Part shown: in pieces, positions 1-6,790 of the stretch
How the letters are laid out: each line of letters starts with the position of its first letter
Numbering within the stretch: position 1 is the first letter of the stretch
Assembly (NCBI GenBank): GCA_937872005.1
Contig: CALMPQ010000122.1
Coordinates: 1-14,395 of the forward strand
Source: an uncultured Propioniciclava sp.
Lineage (GTDB): Bacteria; Actinomycetota; Actinomycetes; Propionibacteriales; Propionibacteriaceae
Direction: 5' to 3'
Length of the DNA: 14,395 nt
Position numbers and translations under genes: made by a program
The notes under the pieces: model-generated
The model's database searches: none
What the model was told of the DNA's origin: nothing
The model's input: the letters and a program-made list of their open reading frames with translations, nothing else

Positions 1-6
1 TGCGCA

Positions 7-636
7 TCAGGTCGGGAGCTCCACCGTTTGTTCCCCCAAAGGCACGAGTTCGACGTCGGCCTGCGCCACCTCGCGCACGAGCGGCAGCGCGGCGACCGGG
101 TCGTCGACCGCGAGCGTCACCAGCACGGACGCGCCCCACTCGGCGCCCACCACGTCCACCCCGCGGTTCATCAGGGCGCCCTGCATCCTCCCCGCCTCGG
201 ACGCCGTGACCTCCAGCCCGACGAGCTGCCGCACGACCGGCCGCACCCGGGGCGTCCCCTCGAGGGCGGACGCCACCGCGTCGCTGTACGCTCGCACCAA
301 CCCGCCCGTGCCGAGCAGGACGCCCCCGAAGTAGCGGGTGACCACGGCCACCACGTTCGACACCCCCGACCCGCGCAACACCTCGAGCATGGGCATGCCC
401 GCCGTGCCGGCAGGCTCACCGTCGTCGGAGGACCGCTCGACGGGCTGGGCGTCCGGCACGTCGACGATGAAGGCCAGACAGTGGTGCCGGGCATCGGGGT
501 AGGTGGCCCGCACCGAGGCGATGACGGCGCGCGCGGCGTCCTCGTCGTCGACCCGCGCCAAGCGGGTGAGGAAGCGGGAGCGCTTCACCTCCAGTTCCGT
601 CTCGGCACTGAAACCGCGCGGGAGCCAGAGGGTCAT
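7..636 (-). CDS. YigZ / IMPACT family protein
   Basis: Protein of 209 aa, close to the usual 200-220 aa of the YigZ/IMPACT family. The N-terminal UPF0029 domain carries the family signature: ERSSDDGEPAGTAG, then NVVAVVTRYFGG and LGTGGLVRAYSDA, at roughly residues 70-125. The C-terminal part matches the DUF1949-type ferredoxin-like domain. The family is linked to ribosome or translation stress (mammalian IMPACT binds GCN1), but the bacterial function is not firmly known. The start at 636 was chosen because GGGAGG (plus 646-651) lies 9 nt upstream; the ATG at 645 abuts that site with no spacing. The stop codon is TGATG with an ATG at 7-5, so a further minus-strand gene may begin one base inside it, just beyond the window. 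It is divergent from cobT with about 35-45 nt between starts. The family call is secure; the physiological role is not. Confidence 0.93.
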   Translation of the reverse strand: MTLWLPRGFSAETELEVKRSRFLTRLARVDDEDAARAVIASVRATYPDARHHCLAFIVDVPDAQPVERSSDDGEPAGTAGMPMLEVLRGSGVSNVVAVVTRYFGGVLLGTGGLVRAYSDAVASALEGTPRVRPVVRQLVGLEVTASEAGRMQGALMNRGVDVVGAEWGASVLVTLAVDDPVAALPLVREVAQADVELVPLGEQTVELPT

Positions 637-679
637 GCGGGCCATCCTCCCACCAACCGATCGTGACAGGATGGCCGGG

Positions 680-1696
680 ATGAACACGATCCAAGCCCCC
701 GACCAGACCGTCCACGCCGAGGCCCGTGCCCTGAGTGACGCCCAAGCCAAGCCCACCGGGGCGCTGGGGCGCCTCGAGGAGCTCGGCGCCTGGCTCGCCG
801 CCTGTCAGGGTGTGTGCCCCCCGGAGCCGCTCACCGACGTGCGCGTGGTGGTGTTCGCGGGCGACCACGACGTCGCCGCCGCAGGGGTCTCGGCCTACCC
901 GGCCGAGGTGACGCCCGCCATGGTGCACGGCATCCTCGCCGGTGGGGCCGGGGTGAACGCGCTGGCCCGAGCGGTGGGCGCGCGGGTCAGCGTGTACGAC
1001 CTGGGCGTACGGACGCTCGAGGGCGTGCCCCCGGAGGTGCAGCGGTTCCGCATCGGTCCGGCGCGGGCCATCCACGAGCAGGACGCCCTCACCCCCGACG
1101 AGCTCACCGCCGCCCTGGCGGCCGGCGACACCATCGCCGCCGAGGCGATCGCCGAGGGCGCGCAGCTGCTGATCGCGGGCGACCTGGGCATCGGCAACAC
1201 GACTCCGGCGGCGGCGTTGCTCGCGGCGAGCCTCGACCTGCGCGGCGCCGACGTGGCCGGGCGGGGCACCGGCATCGACGACGCGGGCCTGGCCCGCAAG
1301 GTCGCCCTGATCGACCAGGCCCTCGACCGCGTGGGCGACCGGGCCCGTGACCCGCGCCAGCGCCTCGCTGCCCTGGGCTCGGCCGACATCGCTGCCGCGG
1401 CGGGCTTCATGGCGGGCGCGGTGCGCCGGGGCGTCCCGGTGCTGGTGGACGGGCTGATCGCCTCGGTCGAGGCCGTGCTGGCCAACGAGGTCCACCCCGG
1501 CGCCAAGGCGTGGATGGCCGCGGGACACCGCTCGACCGAGCCCGGCTGCGAGCTCGCCCAAACCCACCTGGGCCTGGACCCGATCCTCGACCTGCAGATG
1601 CGCCTGGGCGAGGGATCGGGCGCGGTGCTGGCGGTCGGCGTCCTGAACGCCGCGATCGCGGCGCTGCGCGAGATCACCCTGCTGGCCGACCTCTGA
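680..1696 (+). CDS. cobT: Nicotinate-nucleotide--dimethylbenzimidazole phosphoribosyltransferase
   Basis: CobT transfers phosphoribose from nicotinate mononucleotide to the lower-ligand base (dimethylbenzimidazole or a related base), giving alpha-ribazole 5'-phosphate for cobamide nucleotide-loop assembly in the cytosol. The 338 aa length is typical (about 340-360). Visible family motifs are KPTGALGRLEELG at about residues 24-36, FAGDHDVAAAGVSAYP at 59-74, GDLGIGNTTPAAAL at 167-180, GRGTGIDD at 194-201, and RLGEGSGA at 308-315. The Glu in the last motif (E311) aligns with the catalytic base described for Salmonella CobT (Glu317). The start is ambiguous: ATG 680 has AGGA 8 nt upstream, while ATG 671 (three codons longer) has a degenerate GATCGT 6 nt upstream that could be a leaderless -10. 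It is followed two bases after its stop by cobS, so the two are very probably cotranscribed. Confidence 0.96.
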   Translation: MNTIQAPDQTVHAEARALSDAQAKPTGALGRLEELGAWLAACQGVCPPEPLTDVRVVVFAGDHDVAAAGVSAYPAEVTPAMVHGILAGGAGVNALARAVGARVSVYDLGVRTLEGVPPEVQRFRIGPARAIHEQDALTPDELTAALAAGDTIAAEAIAEGAQLLIAGDLGIGNTTPAAALLAASLDLRGADVAGRGTGIDDAGLARKVALIDQALDRVGDRARDPRQRLAALGSADIAAAAGFMAGAVRRGVPVLVDGLIASVEAVLANEVHPGAKAWMAAGHRSTEPGCELAQTHLGLDPILDLQMRLGEGSGAVLAVGVLNAAIAALREITLLADL

Positions 1697-1698
1697 GC

Positions 1699-2487
1699 GT
1701 GGGCACCTTCAGCAACGGGCTGCGCCTGGCTTGGGGAACGCTGACCGCCCTGCCCGGCCCGGCCCCCACGCGCGTCGACCGCCCGGTTGCCCGGGTCGCG
1801 ATGAGCCTGGGCTGGCTGGTGGTGCTGCCCGTGATGGGGGTCACGGCCGCGGCAGGCTGGGGACTGGTGCTGCTCGGCGTCCCTGCACTGGCTGCGGGCT
1901 TGGTGGTGGTCGGGCTGGTGCAGTTCGCCACGAAGTCGATCCACGCCGACGGGCTGGCCGACACCGCGGATGGGCTGGGGTCGGGGCGTCCGGCCGAGAA
2001 GGCCCTGGAGATCATGCGCCGCGGCGATGTCGGCCCCATGGGCGTGGTCGCGCTCGTGCTCGTGCTGGGGCTGCAGGCGGTCCTGGTCGGTGACCTGCTC
2101 GCCCGGCCGTGGGGTTGGGTGTTCGCCGCACTCGCGTTGGCTGCCGGACGCCTCGCGCTCGCGTCGGCCTGCTCCACCCGTCTGCCATCGGCGCGTCCCG
2201 ACGGTCTGGGCGCCGCCGTGGCCGGGTCGGTGCCCTCGTGGCTGGTGACCGTCTTGCACCTGGCGCTCTTCCTGGTGGGGATGATCCTCTCCGACGTCCT
2301 GCGCACGGTGGTCGGGGCCGATGTCCCCCGGCACGCCTGGGCCTGGGGGCTGGTGATGGGGCTGGGGCTGACGACGGTCACGCTGGGCCTGGCCGTCCGG
2401 AAGCTGGGCGGCATCACCGGCGACGTGCTCGGGGCGGTCGTGGAGCTGATGACCGTCGGCGTGTTGCTGGGTCTGGCGATCCGCTGA
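1699..2487 (+). CDS. cobS: Adenosylcobinamide-GDP ribazoletransferase
   Basis: CobS (called CobV in some organisms) joins adenosylcobinamide-GDP to alpha-ribazole or its phosphate, the last joining step of cobamide synthesis, at the inner membrane. The 262 aa protein is a hydrophobic polytopic membrane protein with about 6-7 predicted membrane segments. It has the diagnostic metal-binding signature HADGLADTADGLG at residues 82-94, followed by RRGDVGPMG at 107-115 and GGITGDVLGA at 237-246. The GTG start is 2 nt after the cobT stop; no good Shine-Dalgarno is visible, so translation is probably coupled to cobT. Upstream in-frame codons lie deep inside cobT and are unlikely starts. The gene ends about 50 nt from the 3' end of the converging cobU, and no terminator hairpin was seen between them. 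Confidence 0.95.
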   Translation: MGTFSNGLRLAWGTLTALPGPAPTRVDRPVARVAMSLGWLVVLPVMGVTAAAGWGLVLLGVPALAAGLVVVGLVQFATKSIHADGLADTADGLGSGRPAEKALEIMRRGDVGPMGVVALVLVLGLQAVLVGDLLARPWGWVFAALALAAGRLALASACSTRLPSARPDGLGAAVAGSVPSWLVTVLHLALFLVGMILSDVLRTVVGADVPRHAWAWGLVMGLGLTTVTLGLAVRKLGGITGDVLGAVVELMTVGVLLGLAIR

Positions 2488-2536
2488 CCCGCCCACCGTC
2501 GAGAGCCTGTGTTCCGAGCGCCGACAGACTGTGCTC

Positions 2537-3070
2537 CTACAGGTGTAGCGCCCGACCCGCGACGAGCAGCACGACGTCGTCGACAATCGCCCCCAACGCC
2601 TGGTTGGCCCGACCCAGCAGGTCGGCGAACAGCCGCCCCGACGCGTGTTCCGACACCACGCCCCAGCCCACCTCGTTGGTGACGAGCACGATCGGCCCGG
2701 GGTGGGCGGCCACCGCCTCGCACAGTTCCTCGATGAGCGGTTCGATCGCGGCCACCACGTCGGGGCGGGGCGTGTCCCAACCCACGGCGTCCACCTGGCG
2801 GGTGACCCACGTGCCGACGCAATCGACGAGCACCGGACCACCCGCGGCCCGGATCGCTGCCGCGACGTCGACGGTCTCGACCGTCGCCCACGACGCAGGG
2901 CGCGCCAGGCGGTGGGCGGCGACGCGCGCGGCCCATTCGGGATCGAGCTTGGGGTTGGGCGGGTAGCCGGGCGTGACATAGGTCACGGGCTCCCCGAGCG
3001 CACGGAGATGCTCCTCGGCCCAGCGTGACTTACCACTGCGCACACCACCGGTGACCAGGATCCGCTCCAC
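2537..3070 (-). CDS. cobU: Adenosylcobinamide kinase / adenosylcobinamide-phosphate guanylyltransferase
   Basis: CobU phosphorylates adenosylcobinamide and then transfers GMP, producing the AdoCbi-GDP substrate of CobS. The 177 aa protein has the P-loop GGVRSGKS at residues 8-15. It also has AAHRLARPASWATVE around 51-65, whose His53 aligns with the guanylylated His46 of Salmonella CobU, then LVDCVGTWV at 81-89 and VTNEVGWGVVSE at 130-141, all characteristic of the family. A GTG at 3079 would add three residues. GTG 3070 is preferred because TAGTGT lies 7 nt upstream of it, matching the leaderless-start pattern of its neighbours, and because family members usually begin directly before the ILVTGG strand. 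The gene runs opposite to cobT-cobS and is divergent from the phosphatase gene. With these it completes the nucleotide-loop set. Confidence 0.95.
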   Translation of the reverse strand: MERILVTGGVRSGKSRWAEEHLRALGEPVTYVTPGYPPNPKLDPEWAARVAAHRLARPASWATVETVDVAAAIRAAGGPVLVDCVGTWVTRQVDAVGWDTPRPDVVAAIEPLIEELCEAVAAHPGPIVLVTNEVGWGVVSEHASGRLFADLLGRANQALGAIVDDVVLLVAGRALHL

Positions 3071-3077
3071 GAGCCGC

Positions 3078-3083
3078 ACACTA
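3078..3083 (-). promoter_or_regulatory. Leaderless -10 box of cobU
   Basis: TAGTGT on the minus strand is followed by 7 nt and then GTG at 3070. The spacing would place the transcription start at the start codon. There is no convincing -35 hexamer and no Shine-Dalgarno. Confidence 0.6.
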
Positions 3084-3102
3084 CCCCGCGCCCAGGGCGG
3101 TC

Positions 3103-3108
3103 TATGTT
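3103..3108 (+). promoter_or_regulatory. Leaderless -10 box of the histidine phosphatase gene
   Basis: TATGTT is followed by six bases (GGGGGC) and GTG 3115. The G-run could act as a poor ribosome site, but it abuts the start codon, so a leaderless transcript is the better reading. It faces the cobU -10 box, with 19 bp between the two hexamers. Confidence 0.6.
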
Positions 3109-3114
3109 GGGGGC

Positions 3115-3669
3115 GTGCGACCGAGCCCCCGCTTCACCTTCGTTCGCCACGGGCAGTGCGTGGCGAACGCCCAGGGGCGCGTCGTGGGCCAGCTCGACAG
3201 CCCCCTCACCCCCTTGGGGCACACGCAGGCCGAAGGCGTCGCCATCCTCCTCTCCGGACGCCGTGACCTGACCGCCGTCATCACCTCCGACCTGTCCCGG
3301 GCCCACAGCACCGCGCGGATCATCGCCGGCGTGCTCGACCTGCCCCTCTTCGTGGACGCCGGCCTGCGCGAGCAGCACTTCGGGTCGATGCAGGGCGAAC
3401 TCTTCGAGGACCTCACCGCCTCCAGCCCCGGCCGCGAGCACATCAACGAGGTGCGCTGGGGCGGCGGCGAGTCGGTCGCCGACGTCTACGCCCGCCTCGT
3501 CGAGACGTTCGCGCGCATCGACGCCGCCCACCCCGGCCCGGTCGTGCTCGTCACGCACGGCCACGTGATCCAGATCGGCATGTCGCTGCTGCAGGGCCGC
3601 GGCGCGCGCGACATCGAGTGGTTCGACCTGCCCAACGGCGGCGTGGTCAACTCCCCGCCGCCCGCGTAG
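3115..3669 (+). CDS. Histidine phosphatase family protein, candidate alpha-ribazole phosphatase
   Basis: A 184 aa member of the phosphoglycerate-mutase-like histidine phosphatase superfamily. The phosphorylated histidine lies in FVRHGQ (His12), the second arginine in SDLSRAHSTA (Arg62), the acid residue in LREQHFGSMQGE (Glu86), and the second catalytic histidine in VTHGHV (His148). All core residues are present, so it should be an active phosphatase. Substrate cannot be read from the motif. Its position next to cobU, with cobT and cobS, makes alpha-ribazole-5'-phosphate phosphatase (CobC role) the best guess, but generic phosphatases of this superfamily look the same. GTG 3115 is the start because the nearby ATG at 3104 is out of frame. 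The gene converges with yaaA, leaving only 3 nt between stop codons. Confidence 0.88.
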   Translation: MRPSPRFTFVRHGQCVANAQGRVVGQLDSPLTPLGHTQAEGVAILLSGRRDLTAVITSDLSRAHSTARIIAGVLDLPLFVDAGLREQHFGSMQGELFEDLTASSPGREHINEVRWGGGESVADVYARLVETFARIDAAHPGPVVLVTHGHVIQIGMSLLQGRGARDIEWFDLPNGGVVNSPPPA

Positions 3670-3672
3670 GGG

Positions 3673-4476
3673 TCAGGACGCCGCGGGCGCCGGCCGGTCC
3701 TCGAACGAGCGCACGAACACGGGCTGGTCGGGCTGCGAGGCGGCCTTGTCGTAGCGGTAGCCGTCGGCGTCGAACTGCGTGAGGGCGGACGCCGTGCGGA
3801 CCCGGTTGCGGACCATCCAGCCCGCCATCGTGCCGCGGGCCCGCTTGGCATAGAACGACACGATCGAGCGCTTGCCCTGGGCGTTGGTGTCCTCGAAGCG
3901 AGGCGCGATGATGCGGGCCCCGACGACACCCGGGCGGACCGAGCTGAAGTACTCGTCGGAGGCGAGGTTCACCACCACGTCCGCGCCGGGCGACTCGGCG
4001 AGGTCGGCCTTGAGGACCTCCGAGATCGTGTCGCCCCACCAGGAGTACAGGTTGGCGCCACGGTCGGTGCGCAGCTTGGTGCCCATCTCGAGGCGGTAGG
4101 GCTGCATCAGGTCGAGCGGGCGCAGCACGCCGTAGAGCCCCGACAGGATCCTGATCGTCTTCTGTGCCTCGGTGAAGTCCCGCTCGCTGAAGCTGGGGGC
4201 GTCCAGGCCCTGGTAGACGTCGCCGTCGAAGGCCAGCACGGCCTGCTTGGCGTTGCGCAGCGTGAACGGCGGCGCGAAGTCGGCGTAGCGCTGGGCGTTG
4301 AGCGTGGCCAGGTCGTCGGAGATGTGCATGAGCGAGGCGATCTCGGACGCCGGCAGCTCGCGCAGCCTGTCGATGAGGTGCCCGCTCTCGTCGAGCGGCC
4401 GCGGCTCGGTGTGCTTGCGGGTGGCGGGCTTGGTCTCGTAGTCCAGCGACTTCGCCGGGGACAACAGCGTGATCAC
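3673..4476 (-). CDS. yaaA: Peroxide stress protein YaaA (DUF328/UPF0246)
   Basis: A 267 aa protein of the YaaA family (usual length about 250-260). The start ITLLSPAKSLDYE, the FDGDVYQGLDA segment, LSGLYGVLRPLDLMQPYRLEMGTKL near the middle, and VVNLASDEYFSSV are the family hallmarks. In E. coli, YaaA limits intracellular iron during hydrogen peroxide stress and protects DNA; its biochemical mechanism is incompletely known. The GTG start at 4476 was chosen because the family begins with this strand and because a TAGCCT box lies 7 nt upstream. Longer in-frame extensions run into the divergent NUDIX gene. The C-terminal tail ends in a short Pro/Ala-rich stretch. The gene is divergent from the NUDIX gene with 39 nt between starts and converges with the histidine phosphatase. 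Confidence 0.95.
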   Translation of the reverse strand: MITLLSPAKSLDYETKPATRKHTEPRPLDESGHLIDRLRELPASEIASLMHISDDLATLNAQRYADFAPPFTLRNAKQAVLAFDGDVYQGLDAPSFSERDFTEAQKTIRILSGLYGVLRPLDLMQPYRLEMGTKLRTDRGANLYSWWGDTISEVLKADLAESPGADVVVNLASDEYFSSVRPGVVGARIIAPRFEDTNAQGKRSIVSFYAKRARGTMAGWMVRNRVRTASALTQFDADGYRYDKAASQPDQPVFVRSFEDRPAPAAS

Positions 4477-4483
4477 GCCTCGA

Positions 4484-4489
4484 AGGCTA
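4484..4489 (-). promoter_or_regulatory. Leaderless -10 box of yaaA
   Basis: Minus-strand TAGCCT is followed by 7 nt and GTG 4476. It lies back-to-back with the NUDIX -10 box, only 13 bp away, so the two promoters overlap and may compete. Confidence 0.6.
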
Positions 4490-4502
4490 GCCGAGCGCGC
4501 GC

Positions 4503-4508
4503 TAGCGT
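4503..4508 (+). promoter_or_regulatory. Leaderless -10 box of the NUDIX gene
   Basis: TAGCGT is followed by 7 nt (TTCGAAC) and GTG 4516. No Shine-Dalgarno is present in the short space. Confidence 0.6.
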
Positions 4509-4515
4509 TTCGAAC

Positions 4516-4947
4516 GTGCACTTCACCGAGTACCACGTCCGGCTCGCCGCCTACGCGGTCATCACGCGCGGCGACGAGATCCTGCTGACGTGGTTCAACG
4601 GCGTGGGCGGGGGCGTCCCGTGCTGGAGCCTCCCGGGCGGCGGTGTCGAGTTCGACGAACCGTTCATCGACGCGCTGGTGCGCGAGGTGCGCGAAGAGAC
4701 GGGGTACGACGTCGAGGTCGGGGCGTTCCTGGCCGAGAGCCACCGACTGTGGACGGTGCGCGAGGACCTTCCGCGCCCGCTGCGCAGCCAGCGGTTCCTG
4801 TTCGCTGCGACGATCATCGGCGGCACCCTCGGCACCCTCGAGGAGGGCGGCACCACCGATTTCGCGCGCTGGGTGCCCATCGAATCGCTGGCGGGTGAGC
4901 CCGTGGCCGACGTGGTCGAGTTGGCCGTCGGGGTCCTGCGCGGCTGA
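4516..4947 (+). CDS. NUDIX hydrolase
   Basis: A single-domain 143 aa NUDIX protein that would hydrolyse a nucleoside diphosphate linked to another moiety (substrate unknown). The Nudix box fits the consensus exactly: Gly42, Glu48, then Arg56-Glu57-Val58-x-Glu60-Glu61-x-Gly63-Tyr64, with the last two glutamates coordinating the metal. It is preceded by WSLPGGGVE, as in MutT-like enzymes. The short length and absence of extra domains leave the substrate open (oxidised dNTP, NDP-sugar, mRNA cap-like end). GTG 4516 is the start because of the TAGCGT box 7 nt upstream; in-frame codons further upstream lie inside yaaA. The stop TGA abuts the reverse-complement stop of the next gene (TGATCA), with no spacer. 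Confidence 0.92.
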   Translation: MHFTEYHVRLAAYAVITRGDEILLTWFNGVGGGVPCWSLPGGGVEFDEPFIDALVREVREETGYDVEVGAFLAESHRLWTVREDLPRPLRSQRFLFAATIIGGTLGTLEEGGTTDFARWVPIESLAGEPVADVVELAVGVLRG

Positions 4948-5685
4948 TCAGTCGGCGTCGCGCGGCCAGGCGTTGGGCAGGCAGCCGCCGAGTTCGATGC
5001 TCTGCTGCATCATCACCGGCGCCGGGCCACCCTTCTTCGGGCAGCCGACGTGGCCCTGGCCCAGGAAGTGCCCCACCTCGTGGTTGACCAGGTAGGACCG
5101 GTAGGTGCCCAGGTCGTCGTAGGTGGGCGTCATGTACTTCCACCGGTCGGAGTTCAGCACGACCTTCTCCCCCACCCGGCAGTTCCACTTGCCGCCGGTG
5201 TCGAGCGGCTTGCAGAGTTCATCGGACGTGTCGGGCGAGGTGATGTAGATGGTCAACTTCGCCGCATCGGCGTCGGTCACCAGCCGGAACGTGCGCTTGC
5301 CGTAGCCCGCCCAACCGCGCGTGTCGTCGAACGTGGCCTGCACTTCGCGGGCTACCTCGTCGGCGTCGAGTTCGGTCGTGTCCTCGACCTGGATGCGGTA
5401 GGGCACCACCTCGGGGGCCTCGATGCCCGGCTCGAGCGTGATCCTGTTGGTCAGGTAGGTCCCGGACGCCTTCGTGTCCGACGTCCACACCTCCTGCCTG
5501 GCGATCTCGGGGATCGTCGGCGTTGGGGTCGGGCTCGGGGTTTCTGCCGCCACGGGCCCGGGCGCGTACGCCTCCGGCGGACGCTGCGACATCCAGCCCC
5601 ACAACATCCCCAGCACCGCCAGTATCGCCACGAAGACGACCCACCACACCCGATTGGGCTGGCTGCGGCTGGGGTTGGCGGGCAT
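4948..5685 (-). CDS. DUF3152 membrane-anchored putative metalloprotease
   Basis: A 245 aa protein with a short basic N-terminus, one membrane segment at about residues 13-31 (no clear signal-peptidase site, so probably a signal anchor), a Pro/Thr-rich linker at about 36-60, and an extracytoplasmic DUF3152 domain. The domain contains NHEVGHFLGQGH (His202, Glu203, His206, Gly209, His212), the metzincin zinc-binding pattern, and a following PVMMQQS at 223-229 that fits a Met-turn. Four cysteines (158, 169, 215, 234) could form two disulfides. DUF3152 is an actinobacterial family; proteolysis is predicted from the motif, and I know of no assigned substrate. The ATG start has TAGGGT 6 nt upstream and no Shine-Dalgarno. 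Upstream lies the decayed permease island; downstream is the abutting NUDIX gene. Confidence 0.9.
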   Translation of the reverse strand: MPANPSRSQPNRVWWVVFVAILAVLGMLWGWMSQRPPEAYAPGPVAAETPSPTPTPTIPEIARQEVWTSDTKASGTYLTNRITLEPGIEAPEVVPYRIQVEDTTELDADEVAREVQATFDDTRGWAGYGKRTFRLVTDADAAKLTIYITSPDTSDELCKPLDTGGKWNCRVGEKVVLNSDRWKYMTPTYDDLGTYRSYLVNHEVGHFLGQGHVGCPKKGGPAPVMMQQSIELGGCLPNAWPRDAD

Positions 5686-5691
5686 GGATTC

Positions 5692-5697
5692 ACCCTA
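5692..5697 (-). promoter_or_regulatory. Leaderless -10 box of the DUF3152 gene
   Basis: Minus-strand TAGGGT is followed by 6 nt and ATG 5685. A perfect palindrome ACCCCGGGGT (5697-5706) overlaps its upstream edge by one base. Confidence 0.6.
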
Positions 5698-5705
5698 CCC
5701 CGGGG

Positions 5706-6140
5706 TTACTTGACCGCCAGCACGGCGCCGTACTGCGGGTTGAAGTAGCTCATCATCCCGTACAGGCCCACCGTCACCGGCTTGAGCTCGGTCGACGTCA
5801 CCATCATCAGCGGCAGCAGGAAGTTGTTCCACGTGGCGACGAAGATGAACAGGAAGATGGTCACCATCGCCGGCGCGAGCAGCCGCAGCACGATCGAGAA
5901 GAACACCCTGATCTCGGACGCCCCGTCCAACCGGGCGGCCTCGAGCAGTTCGTCGGGCACCGACGCCTCGACGTAGATGCGCCCCAGGAACACGCCGAAC
6001 GGCGACACGCACGACGGGATGATGACCGCCCACGGGTGTTGACGAGCCCCATCGAGGTGAACATCAGGTACAGCGGCACGGTCATCAACGCCACCGGGAA
6101 CAGCAGCCCCGCGAGCACTATGCCCTGGACGAGGAGGGCC
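5706..6140 (-). pseudogene. Remnant of MalG-type sugar ABC transporter permease
   Basis: Conceptual translation gives the central and C-terminal part of a carbohydrate ABC permease of the MalG/inner-membrane component type. It reads VLAGLLFPVALMTVPLYLMF, then SPFGVFLGRIYVEASVPDEL, then the EAA-loop LLEAARLDGASE, then FVATWNNFLLPLMM and a final YGAVLAVK followed directly by TAA. The reading frame breaks near 6034-6037: the frame giving SMGLVNT does not continue into PWAVIIPS, consistent with loss of one C from a C-run. The N-terminal membrane segments are missing because the fragment is joined to the other permease near 6140. The C-terminal final helix and tail also appear missing. It cannot make a working permease as read. 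A sequencing error could explain the frameshift but not the missing ends. Confidence 0.85.
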
Positions 6141-6790
6141 CGACCCCGACGGGACGGTCTGCCCCGTCGCGGCGTTGTAGGCCAGCATCATCGGGGTGAA
6201 GTCCTTGCCCATCCACGGGTTCACGGTCGCCAGCACCGTCGGCTCGTTGAACAGTTGCACGGGGCCGATGATCGACAGCAGCACCGCGAGCATCGCGGCG
6301 GGCGCGACCATCGGGATCTTCACCTGGGTGACGATCCGCCACTCGGACGCCCCATCGATCCGGGCGGCTTGTACAGTTCGCGCGGGATCGCCTGCAGCGC
6401 CGCGAGGAAGATCAGCATGTTGTAGCCGGCGAACGTCCAGGTGGTCATGTTCGCCATCGACCCCAGGATCAGCTGCGGCGAGAAGACGTCGATGCCCCCA
6501 CCCAGCGGCTCGAGCACCTGGTTGATGGGTGACAGCCGCGGCGAGTAGATGTAGGTCCACAGCAGGGCCGCCACCATGCCGGGGATCGCGAACGGCAGGA
6601 AGTACGCCAGCCGGAACACCCCGGGGCGCCGCACCACGGCGGAATCGAGCAGCAGCGCCAGCGTGAGCGCCAGACCGATCATGACGGGGATCTGGAACGC
6701 CCCGAAGAGCACCGCCCGGCCCAGCCCCGACCATAGCGCAGGCAGGGTGAGCACCTGCTCGAAGTTGGCCGTGCCGACGAAGGTTGCCCC
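6141..6790 (-). pseudogene. Remnant of MalF-type sugar ABC transporter permease
   Basis: The middle of a MalF-type sugar permease is recognisable: FVGTANFEQVLTLPALW, then FRLAYFLPFAIPGMVAALLW, then WTFAGYNMLIFLAALQAIP, then the EAA-loop ARIDGASEWRIVTQVKIP, then LFNEPTVLATVNPWMG and MLAYNAATGQ. The frame changes near 6368, where ELYK would have to continue as AARIDGASE; one missing G explains it. The N-terminus, including the first membrane segment that normally precedes FVGxxNF, is absent and is replaced at about 6790 by the AbiEi-like stub. The C-terminal helix after NAATGQ is absent at the junction with the MalG remnant. The order (MalF then MalG on the minus strand) is that of a normal sugar-importer operon whose binding-protein gene is gone. 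Confidence 0.85.

Noticed and set aside
637..679. Cobalamin riboswitch upstream of cobT
   Set aside because: The space between the divergent starts is far too short, and no B12-box-like sequence was recognised. None was seen before cobU either.
2488..2536. Terminator between converging cobS and cobU
   Set aside because: Only a 4-bp CTGT/ACAG pairing with a long loop was found; no credible hairpin.
895..2979. Long open frame of 694 codons on the minus strand
   Set aside because: It runs antisense to cobT and cobS, has low-complexity Arg/Pro/Ala/Ser composition and no motifs. It is a typical shadow frame in GC-rich DNA.
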